Positions 7,680-13,623 of a stretch of 14,661 nucleotides of DNA are shown one piece after another. The notes below the pieces were generated by a model, which worked only from the letters and a program-made list of their open reading frames with translations, searched no databases and was not told the DNA's origin. This stretch comes from CALCCV01 sp964388665 (lineage in GTDB: Bacteria; Bdellovibrionota; Bdellovibrionia; Bdellovibrionales; Bdellovibrionaceae): positions 1 to 14,661 of the forward strand of contig CAYMBJ010000086.1 in the NCBI GenBank assembly GCA_964388665.1. The letters run 5' to 3'. Position 1 is the stretch's first letter, and every line of letters begins with the position of its first letter. The translations under genes and the position numbers were made by a program.

Positions 7680-9788
7680 ATGGCGAAAAAGTGGGATATA
7701 AATATTGTGCGGAACATTGGAATTTCTGCGCACATTGACTCTGGAAAGACAACATTGTCAGAGAGAATTTTGTTTTACGGAGGAAAGATTCACGCCATTC
7801 ATGAAGTGAAGGGTAAAGATGGGGTCGGTGCCACCATGGATTCCATGGATCTCGAAAGAGAAAAAGGCATCACCATTCAATCTGCCGCAACTCAAGTGAC
7901 TTGGGATGACCATATCATCAATCTTATCGATACACCCGGACACGTGGATTTTACAATCGAGGTGGAAAGATCTCTACGCGTCCTCGATGGCGCCATCTTG
8001 GTTCTTTGTGGTGTCGCCGGCGTGCAGTCACAGTCTATCACTGTGGATCGCCAAATGAAACGCTACGGTGTTCCTCGATTGGCATTTGTAAATAAATTGG
8101 ATCGCCAAGGTGCCAATCCCTTTCGCGTTGCAGATGCATTGGTCGATAAACTGAGGCTCAATGCGGTGATGTATCAAATCCCCATTGGCTTAGAGGAGAA
8201 GCACCGCGGTTGTGTGGATTTGATTCAGATGAAGGCCTTTGTCAATGAAGGCGCCGCCGGCGAAGTGATCACAGAAATTCCAATACCTGAAGACCTTGTG
8301 GACTCTGCAAAAAAATACCGCGCCAAATTGATAGAAAAGCTTGCGGACGTGGACGAAGTGATCGGTGAAAAGTTTTTGATGGAACAAGAGCCCACAATTG
8401 ACGAACTTCATGCTGCCACTCGACGTGCCGTTATCTCATTGAAGATCGTCCCTGTGTTTTGTGGTTCTGCCTTTAAAAACAAGGGTGTTCAGCTGCTCTT
8501 GGATGCCGTCAATCGCTACTTGCCAACACCTGCGGAGAAAAATGAATACGCATTGGATCTTGATAAAAATGAAGAGAAATTTGATCTAGTCCCAGACAAT
8601 GACAAACCTCTTGTGGCCCTGGCATTTAAGCTTCAAGACACTCAGTTTGGTCAGCTCACCTATATGCGTGTTTACCAAGGAAAATTGAGCAAGGGTGATT
8701 TCATTATCAATAGCTCCAACGGCAAACAGGTGAAAGTGCCGCGTCTCGTGCGGATGCACTCTGATAAAATGGAAGACATCGAAACCAGTTTCTCTGGAGA
8801 CATTGTTGCCGTGTTTGGTATTGACTGTGCTTCTGGCGATACCTTTACCGATGGCAAGTTGAACGCGTCCATGCAGTCCATGCACGTTCCAGACCCTGTG
8901 ATTTCGCTTGCCATTGCACCCAAAGACAAAACTGGCGCCAATAACTTTTCTAAAGCTTTGCAAAAGTTCCGCAAGGAAGATCCTACCTTCCGCGTCTATC
9001 GTGATGAGGAGTCTGCGGAAACCATCATTCAGGGAATGGGCGAGCTCCATCTTGAGATTTATGTGGAGCGTATGAAGCGCGAATTTGCCTGCGAAGTGAT
9101 CGTGGGAGCACCTCAGGTGGCTTATCGTGAAACCATTGGCCAGGGTGCTGATTACGACTACACTCACAAAAAACAAACGGGTGGTTCGGGACAGTTTGCC
9201 AAAGTTGTGGGGCGCATTGAGCCGCTTCCATTGGATGCAGAGTCTACGTATTTGTTTGAAAACTCAGTTGTGGGTGGCCGTATTCCTCGAGAATTCATTC
9301 CAGCAGTGGAAGAGGGATTTAAAGAGCAATGCGCAAAAGGTCCATTGATTGGCTTTCCAATTGTTGGCATCAAAGTTGTTCTCACTGACGGCGCCTACCA
9401 TGATGTCGACTCCTCTTATATGGCCTTTAAGATTTGCTCTATGGCAGCTATGAGAGAAGTTTATATGAAGGCGAAGCCGACTGTGCTTGAGCCAATTATG
9501 AAACTTGAAACCACGGCTCCTGAGGAGTACCAGGGCCCAGTCACTGGTCAAATCAATCAGCGTCGCGGTGTCATTATGGGAACGACAACCATCGAGGGCA
9601 ATGTGACGATTGAGGCCGAAGTGCCATTGACAGAAATGTTTGGCTACTCTACAGATTTGCGTTCGGCCACCAAAGGTAAAGGCGAGTTTTCAATGGAGTT
9701 TGCCAAGTACTCTCCTGCGCCACGAAACGTTCAAGAAGATCTCGTTAAGAAGTACGCGGCCAAGCGAGCTGAAGAATCCAAAAAATAA
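7680..9788 (+). CDS. fusA: Translation elongation factor G, spdEFG1-like (mitochondrial EF-G1-like) type
   Basis: A 702-residue cytoplasmic translational GTPase that drives ribosomal translocation. GTPase motifs: G1 AHIDSGKT (17-24), G2 near GITI (63-66), G3 DTPGH (84-88), G4 NKLD (138-141), G5 GSA (262-264); domains II-V follow at normal length, including the late GRIPREFIPAVEEGF segment. The variant residues AHIDSGKT and the HEVKGKDGVGATMDSMDLER stretch (41-60) differ from the common bacterial form (AHIDAGKT, MDWMEQE) and match the EF-G1 group of mitochondria, spirochaetes, planctomycetes and some deltaproteobacteria. In organisms of that type translocation and ribosome recycling are split between two EF-G proteins, so a second EF-G elsewhere in the genome is expected (inference). 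Start ATG has AGAAAGG 9 bases upstream. It is not beside rpsL, rpsG or tuf, and a terminator follows, so it is probably a single-gene unit. Confidence 0.97.
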   Translation: MAKKWDINIVRNIGISAHIDSGKTTLSERILFYGGKIHAIHEVKGKDGVGATMDSMDLEREKGITIQSAATQVTWDDHIINLIDTPGHVDFTIEVERSLRVLDGAILVLCGVAGVQSQSITVDRQMKRYGVPRLAFVNKLDRQGANPFRVADALVDKLRLNAVMYQIPIGLEEKHRGCVDLIQMKAFVNEGAAGEVITEIPIPEDLVDSAKKYRAKLIEKLADVDEVIGEKFLMEQEPTIDELHAATRRAVISLKIVPVFCGSAFKNKGVQLLLDAVNRYLPTPAEKNEYALDLDKNEEKFDLVPDNDKPLVALAFKLQDTQFGQLTYMRVYQGKLSKGDFIINSSNGKQVKVPRLVRMHSDKMEDIETSFSGDIVAVFGIDCASGDTFTDGKLNASMQSMHVPDPVISLAIAPKDKTGANNFSKALQKFRKEDPTFRVYRDEESAETIIQGMGELHLEIYVERMKREFACEVIVGAPQVAYRETIGQGADYDYTHKKQTGGSGQFAKVVGRIEPLPLDAESTYLFENSVVGGRIPREFIPAVEEGFKEQCAKGPLIGFPIVGIKVVLTDGAYHDVDSSYMAFKICSMAAMREVYMKAKPTVLEPIMKLETTAPEEYQGPVTGQINQRRGVIMGTTTIEGNVTIEAEVPLTEMFGYSTDLRSATKGKGEFSMEFAKYSPAPRNVQEDLVKKYAAKRAEESKK

Positions 9789-9811
9789 TCCGCCGCCACG
9801 GTGGTATTTAT

Positions 9812-9839
9812 GTCTCTGATTTGTAACGCAAATAGAGAC
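9812..9839 (+). repeat. Hairpin downstream of fusA
   Basis: GTCTCT (9812-9817), one bulged base, ATTTG (9819-9823), loop TAACG, then CAAAT and AGAGAC (9829-9839) form an 11-bp stem. It lies between the fusA stop and the strong terminator and may protect or pause the 3' end of the transcript. There is no T-run after it, so it is not an intrinsic terminator by itself. Confidence 0.5.
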
Positions 9840-9850
9840 TGATAAAGATT

Positions 9851-9885
9851 AAAAAAAGAGCAGATTTAAGGTCTGCTCTTTTTTT
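9851..9885 (+). terminator. Rho-independent terminator of fusA
   Basis: A 14-bp perfect stem: a run of seven A then GAGCAGA (9851-9864), a seven-base loop (9865-9871), then TCTGCTC and seven T (9872-9885). GC-rich core plus T-run is the textbook form. Because the A-run mirrors the T-run, the element could also stop transcription arriving from the opposite side. Confidence 0.93.
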
Positions 9886-9892
9886 ATGATCA

Positions 9893-9931
9893 AGATTCTG
9901 CTGATAAAGGCCACCTGCTTCAGCAGAATCT
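9893..9931. repeat. 11-bp inverted repeat between fusA terminator and CNNM gene
   Basis: AGATTCTGCTG (9893-9903) and CAGCAGAATCT (9921-9931) are perfect complements around a 17-base loop. It sits 8 bases past the fusA terminator and 92 bases before the downstream gene. It could be a protein-binding dyad or leader hairpin; no function can be assigned. Confidence 0.45.
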
Positions 9932-10023
9932 AACTATTGATGCCCCAGAGAAAAGCCTTTACACTGTCGCCAGAGGGGCAATAGTCCTTTTTAAACTTCG
10001 ACTCAGCAATAAAGAGGGACACG

Positions 10024-11064
10024 CTGACTAGTATAATCGTCATTTTCGTTTTGATTCTTTTGGTCTCCTTTATGACCTCTCTGTGCGAAGCTGTGATTCT
10101 CTCTGTGAATTCAGCCTACGTGGCCATCATGGTCAAAGAGAAGCGAAAGAGCGGCATCCTTTTGGAGCACCTCTTAGAAAAAATTGACAGACCTATCTCC
10201 GCCATTCTCACTTTGAACACACTCACCAACACCCTTGGCGCAGCTGCACTCGCCTACAAAGTTTTAGAACTCACCGATGAAACCGGTGTGACGATAATGT
10301 CTTTTGTCCTCACGCTTTCCATTTTGGTGTTTTGCGAGATCATCCCAAAGTCCCTTGGCGCACACCACTGGAAGGCATTGGCCCCATTTGCAGCTTATTT
10401 TGTCCAGTTTTTGGTGGTGATCCTTTATCCGGCCGTGGTCATCACTCAAAAACTCCACCACCTGTTTCCTGAACGCCGCCCGTTGCCCGAAATCACTCGC
10501 GAAGAGATGATTATGAATGCGGAGCTTGGCGTAGAAGAGGGAACCATTAAGAATAAGGAATCGCTAATCATTAAGAATCTGCTGATGTTGGATAAGATTT
10601 ATGTCTCTGACATCATGACTCCACGAAGTGTTTTTTTTGCACTTGAGGATGACCTTACCGTCGAAGAGGTTGCACAGAAGTACAAGCCAATTCGTTTTTC
10701 GCGAGTCCCTGTCTACCACGAAAATTTGGATCAGATTGTCGGCATGACTCATCGATATAAAATTCTTGAGGCGCTTTCACATGACCAGCACGATACAAAG
10801 ATTGGTAACCTCACAACTCCCATCGTTAGCCTGTCAGAAAAAACGACGGTGTCCCATGCAATTGATTTCTTTGTTCGCGAAAAAGAACACATTGCCCTGG
10901 CCATAGACGAATACGGCGTAGTGAGTGGCTTGGTCACACTTGAAGATGCTGTGGAGACCTTACTTGGTGTCGAGATCGTTGACGAGTTTGATAATATCGA
11001 AGACATGCGCAAGTTTGCACTTGAGCAGTGGCATTTGCGCAAACAAAAGGCGCGAAGATCATAG
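10024..11064 (+). CDS. CNNM/CorB-like membrane protein (DUF21 plus CBS pair)
   Basis: An inner-membrane protein of about 346 residues. The N-terminal DUF21 region (about 1-150) has several hydrophobic helices, with TLNTLTNTLGAAAL and EIIPKSLG corresponding to the conserved N..N and EIxPK motifs. Two CBS domains follow: one beginning near MTPRSVFFALEDDLTVEEVA and one near TPIVSLSEKTTVSHAI that ends in EYGVVSGLVTLEDAVE. The family is linked to Mg2+/Co2+ transport. There is no C-terminal CorC_HlyC domain. Start: the frame is open from 9985, and no ATG, GTG or TTG occurs before TTG at 10051, which would remove half of the first helix. CTG at 10024 has GAGGG 5 bases upstream and places the conserved first-helix Glu at residue 22, near where I recall it in relatives. 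cutA follows after 48 bases. Confidence 0.88.
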   Translation: MTSIIVIFVLILLVSFMTSLCEAVILSVNSAYVAIMVKEKRKSGILLEHLLEKIDRPISAILTLNTLTNTLGAAALAYKVLELTDETGVTIMSFVLTLSILVFCEIIPKSLGAHHWKALAPFAAYFVQFLVVILYPAVVITQKLHHLFPERRPLPEITREEMIMNAELGVEEGTIKNKESLIIKNLLMLDKIYVSDIMTPRSVFFALEDDLTVEEVAQKYKPIRFSRVPVYHENLDQIVGMTHRYKILEALSHDQHDTKIGNLTTPIVSLSEKTTVSHAIDFFVREKEHIALAIDEYGVVSGLVTLEDAVETLLGVEIVDEFDNIEDMRKFALEQWHLRKQKARRS

Positions 11065-11080
11065 TCATCAAAAGACTTGC

Positions 11081-11109
11081 GAGCTTTAGCGATTGCCGAA
11101 TTGAGGCTA
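11081..11109 (+). repeat. Short dispersed repeat copy upstream of cutA
   Basis: GAGCTTTAGCGATTG (11081-11095) followed by CCGAATTGAGGCTA (to 11109) matches the right arm region at 14607-14652 when an intervening 16 bases there are removed: 25 of 27 aligned positions agree, and both are followed by CTAGTG or a form of it. The GAGG of this repeat is the apparent ribosome binding site of cutA, so the repeat may supply its translation signal. Confidence 0.55.
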
Positions 11110-11112
11110 CTA

Positions 11113-11445
11113 GTGAAAATAAATTTAGTTCCTAACCAACATCAATTGCGAATGTTTTATGTCACTTTTCCTGATCGCGAAGTGGCCACTGAGGTCGCGG
11201 AGCATTTGGTTGCCAGCAATATCGTTGCATGTGCCAACATCTGCGCCCCCCATGAGTCCGTTTATTTGTGGCAAGATAAAATGGAAAACCAGCAAGAGGT
11301 GGCCGTTTTTTTTAAACTGAATCATGCAAACTTAGAAAGGTTCACCTCGCAGCTTGGGGAAAGACATCCCTATGATGTGCCCTGCGTGGTCGAAGTTTCG
11401 ATTTCAGCGGCCAACGAAAATTATTTAGCCTGGGCCCTGTCATAA
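11113..11445 (+). CDS. cutA: CutA-type divalent cation tolerance protein
   Basis: A 110-residue cytoplasmic protein of the trimeric CutA1 family, named for copper tolerance in E. coli though its molecular role is unsettled. Signatures: FYVTFPDREVATEVAEHLV at the N-terminus, VACANICAPHESVYLWQDK in the middle (usual form AACxxI...SxYxWxG), then HPYDVPCVVEV and YLAWAL at the end. The position of E. coli Cys16, implicated in metal binding, is Val here; the HPY histidine is kept. GTG at 11113 has TTGAGG with six bases between and gives the normal family length. TTG at 11077 would add 12 residues encoded by the repeat, and ATG at 11152 has no ribosome site. It probably shares a transcript with the CNNM-like gene upstream. 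Confidence 0.9.
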   Translation: MKINLVPNQHQLRMFYVTFPDREVATEVAEHLVASNIVACANICAPHESVYLWQDKMENQQEVAVFFKLNHANLERFTSQLGERHPYDVPCVVEVSISAANENYLAWALS

Positions 11446-11450
11446 ACGAA

Positions 11451-11479
11451 TTCTCTTCTCTTCTCTTCTCTTCTCTTCT
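11451..11479. repeat. Pentanucleotide microsatellite (TTCTC, about 5.8 copies)
   Basis: Five complete TTCTC units and a partial sixth lie 5 bases after the cutA stop and 63 bases from the stop of the convergent lipoprotein gene at 11543. All pyrimidine on the plus strand, all purine on the minus. Such tracts slip during replication; here it lies outside both genes, so any effect would be on the 3' ends of the two transcripts. Confidence 0.9.
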
Positions 11480-11542
11480 ATCAGAAATGACGCTACCCAT
11501 GCCCGCAGCCTCAGTACAGCGCGGCCTAGCGCAGCTCTGCAC

Positions 11543-12469
11543 CTAGTGCAGGATCGTCCCTTGAATGGCATTTCGATCGGGAAGATAGGGAGCCACGCGA
11601 TCCTTGATGACCTTCGTCAATTCACGACTTATCTTTTCAAGCGAATCCTCCTTGAGGGACATGGGAAAAGAAAACTCCGAGGTAAAATCAATCGTCTGGT
11701 ATGCGGAGTGCACCCTAAATTTTGCATTAAAATGCAATGACTTTGATCCAGCGCCCGCTTTTCCCAGTGCACCTGGCGCCTTTACAGAAAGCCATACGTG
11801 CGGCACCACAACCACATCGGCCGGAATCTGATGCTCTTCATGAAGATTGTAAAAAAATTCTTCATTGACCTCTAAATGCGGATAACGCATGACCTCGAGA
11901 TTTGGGCCTTTCCGATCTTTTTCGACATAGGCACGGCGCCGCTCTTTGGTATTTGTTTCTTTCATGGGATCAGTGATCACGCCCAAATCGGTCCCCGAGA
12001 TCATCTTGAAAAGGGGTTCATTAGCCATATAGGCGCGAATCACCTCTGAAATGTCTTCGAAAGTTTGATTCGTTTGCGCAATCAAACGCGCATCCTCTTT
12101 TACGGAGGTGGTGTCGGCTTCATAATCCAGCACCATTGGCAATAATGCGACAAATATTCGGTCCTCTGCCTTGCGCTTCGGGGCTCGAAGTAGAATTGAG
12201 CGACGATGCATTAGAGCTTCCTCACTCACAGCAGGTGTCGTGCTTGCATCTTCATCTTTACTGCCCTCAAACAAACTATTATCCAAAGTTGCAGAGGCCC
12301 CAGTACCTGCTGCACCATCAGCACCCCGCCCACCATCCTCTTGCGCCGAATCCTGGTTAGAACTTGATCCCGTATCCGTCGATTTAGATGCGCAGCCAAG
12401 ATGCAATAAAAAGCCTACAGTTATCGCAATCATCCAAGCCGATTTTGAAAAAATTTTATTCGATGACAT
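11543..12469 (-). CDS. Lipoprotein of unknown function
   Basis: A 308-residue protein with a signal peptide (residues 10-24) ending in LHLGC, placing the lipidated Cys at 26. Residues 27-75 are an acidic, Gly/Ser/Asp-rich linker. The rest appears folded: RIFVALLPMVLDYEAD begins it (about 104), followed by DISEVIRAYMANEPLFKMIS, ADVVVVPHVWLSVKAP and a helical end SLEKISRELTKVIKDRVAPY. The order (strand with LP, helix, a 'present in state F..I' segment, then ADVVVVP) faintly recalls periplasmic CsgG/LpoB-like or TolB-N-terminal folds; I cannot confirm this. Start ATG has GGGGAG 8 bases upstream. The TAG stop falls in the loop of a CTGCAC-CTA-GTGCAG hairpin (11537-11551). The gene is convergent with cutA. 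Its role is not recognisable. Confidence 0.82.
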   Translation of the reverse strand: MSSNKIFSKSAWMIAITVGFLLHLGCASKSTDTGSSSNQDSAQEDGGRGADGAAGTGASATLDNSLFEGSKDEDASTTPAVSEEALMHRRSILLRAPKRKAEDRIFVALLPMVLDYEADTTSVKEDARLIAQTNQTFEDISEVIRAYMANEPLFKMISGTDLGVITDPMKETNTKERRRAYVEKDRKGPNLEVMRYPHLEVNEEFFYNLHEEHQIPADVVVVPHVWLSVKAPGALGKAGAGSKSLHFNAKFRVHSAYQTIDFTSEFSFPMSLKEDSLEKISRELTKVIKDRVAPYLPDRNAIQGTILH

Positions 12470-12549
12470 TTTTTGATCTCCCCAAGCTGAAATTTTCCAC
12501 GCTGTGTATGAATAATCATTTCAAACTAATGGGTACATGCCAAGGCTCA

Positions 12550-12565
12550 AGCCGAACTATCGGCT
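12550..12565. terminator. Possible weak terminator hairpin after the small membrane protein gene
   Basis: AGCCGA-ACTA-TCGGCT is a perfect 6-bp stem with a four-base loop, 19 bases beyond the stop codon of the minus-strand small gene at 12585-12728. No T-run follows on either strand, so termination would not be of the classic intrinsic kind. Confidence 0.3.
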
Positions 12566-12584
12566 GATTTAACTTGGGCGTGTC

Positions 12585-12728
12585 CTAGGGCTTTGTTGCC
12601 ATCTCGACCAAAGCCGAGGGCGGTGTAAAAATGGCCCATTGTAGAACCAATACAAAGGCCACTGTCAATGCTCCTAAGATAATGAAAAGTCTAAGTGTTT
12701 GAAAATCTTTTTGCTCGTTTTTACTCAT
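12585..12728 (-). CDS. Small single-pass membrane protein (47 residues)
   Basis: An ATG-started reading frame of 47 codons plus TAG on the minus strand. The product has a charged head (MSKNEQKDFQTLR), a continuous hydrophobic segment LFIILGALTVAFVLVLQWAI, and a short tail ending EMATKP, which is the layout of a one-helix inner membrane protein. The positive residues before the helix suggest the N-terminus stays in the cytoplasm. The ribosome site is weak (GGGG about 10 bases upstream), and an in-frame TAA lies just above, so no longer start exists. It sits alone in the 335-base gap between the lipoprotein gene and pyrE; the rest of that gap shows only the hairpin at 12550-12565 and the pyrE ribosome site. 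No family is recognised. Confidence 0.55.
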   Translation of the reverse strand: MSKNEQKDFQTLRLFIILGALTVAFVLVLQWAIFTPPSALVEMATKP

Positions 12729-12804
12729 TGTTGCTTTGCCCCGAGGTTGGATTTAGAACCTTCTCTAGTGCTAAGCATATTTCGGGCCAAAAAAAGGGGT
12801 AATA

Positions 12805-13341
12805 ATGAACCAGCAAGAATTAGCTAAAAATCTCTATAACGCTTGCTACCTAAGAGGCGACTTTAAACTGCGCTCTGGACAACGATCACAGGAGTACTTC
12901 GATAAATATCGCTTCGAGTCTCAGCCGCAACTGCTGAGTGAGGTCGCAAAATTGATGGTGCCATTGATTCCTGATGGAACACAGCTTCTTGCAGGCCTAG
13001 AATTGGGGGGAGTTCCCATTGCGACGGCACTGTCGCTCGCATCTAATATTCCCGTCGTATTCGTTCGTAAATCTGCAAAGCAATATGGAACATGTAAATT
13101 TGCCGAAGGAGCTGATGTAGCTGGTAAGAATGTTCTTGTGATCGAAGATGTGATCACCTCGGGAGGGCAAGCGCTCATCTCTACTGCCGATTTGCGCAAT
13201 GAAGGAGCCATCATCTCGACGATCGTCTGTGTGCTCTTTCGTAGCCAAAAGTCGCCTGAAGCCATTTTTCAATCTGAAAACCTAACCCTAAAGAGTCTTT
13301 TCACGCTTGATGAAATCGTTATGGCGGTCGGCAAAAACTAG
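12805..13341 (+). CDS. pyrE: Orotate phosphoribosyltransferase
   Basis: A 178-residue cytoplasmic enzyme that joins orotate to PRPP to form OMP in de novo pyrimidine synthesis. The PRPP-binding signature VLVIEDVITSGG is at 110-121, and the flexible catalytic loop region reads VRKSAKQYGT at 87-96. LAGLELGGVPIATAL (62-76) matches the conserved G.x.GG.P.A segment before it. The protein is at the short end of the family (about 180-215 residues) but complete. ATG has AAAAGGGG about 6 bases upstream. No other pyr gene is adjacent, so it is likely expressed alone; the near-palindrome at 13345 closes the unit. Confidence 0.93.
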   Translation: MNQQELAKNLYNACYLRGDFKLRSGQRSQEYFDKYRFESQPQLLSEVAKLMVPLIPDGTQLLAGLELGGVPIATALSLASNIPVVFVRKSAKQYGTCKFAEGADVAGKNVLVIEDVITSGGQALISTADLRNEGAIISTIVCVLFRSQKSPEAIFQSENLTLKSLFTLDEIVMAVGKN

Positions 13342-13344
13342 GAA

Positions 13345-13383
13345 GTGTTTGCAATTTAACTTAAGAAGTAAAATTGCAAACAC
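13345..13383 (+). terminator. 39-bp near-palindrome after pyrE
   Basis: GTGTTTGCAATTT (13345-13357) pairs perfectly with AAATTGCAAACAC (13371-13383); inside, after one A/A mismatch, ACTT pairs with AAGT around an AAG loop, giving 17 bp in all. It begins 4 bases after the pyrE stop. No T-run follows, so it may be a Rho-assisted terminator, a 3'-end protecting hairpin, or a protein-binding dyad. Confidence 0.6.
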
Positions 13384-13384
13384 G

Positions 13385-13399
13385 CCCTAGGCCCTAGGG
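13385..13399. repeat. CCCTAGG-C-CCTAGGG dyad
   Basis: A 15-base perfect dyad with a single central C directly beside the pyrE hairpin, containing CCTAGG twice. With only a one-base centre it cannot form a normal RNA loop, so binding by a dimeric protein is the more natural reading. The rest of the gap to 13600 shows nothing I can assign. Confidence 0.4.
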
Positions 13400-13623
13400 A
13401 GAGGGCTAGCAAAGTCATCAAATTCTCAAAATGAAACTTGGCCAGGTCCCCTTTCAAGACAGCCCGACACGCCAGCGCGAGTGAAAATGCATTTTACAGC
13501 TGTTTAAAAAATTTTACGTCTCAGTTTTAAATTAACCAGATTATTAAGCCCACTGGACCTCTAAATTCGCTACAATTGAATAAGGTAGACAGTATTGGGT
13601 AAACCAAAACCTGAGGACGTGTA

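Noticed and set aside
7430..7735. A 101-codon minus-strand frame crossing the fusA start
   Set aside because: It overlaps the fusA start antisense and has low-complexity, non-conserved content; the region is better read as a leader.
8586..9176. Long open frame of 196 codons on the minus strand within fusA
   Set aside because: It is antisense to the conserved fusA coding sequence and has no recognisable protein features; such frames are common opposite biased codons.
10032..10037. Perfect TATAAT as promoter of the CNNM-like gene
   Set aside because: There is no -35 at a suitable distance, and the site falls inside the likely coding sequence from the CTG start. It is kept only as an alternative.
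11342..11542. Minus-strand frame with a REEKRREE stretch directly after the lipoprotein gene
   Set aside because: The charged stretch is only the TTCTC microsatellite translated, and the frame runs antisense into cutA without a ribosome site.
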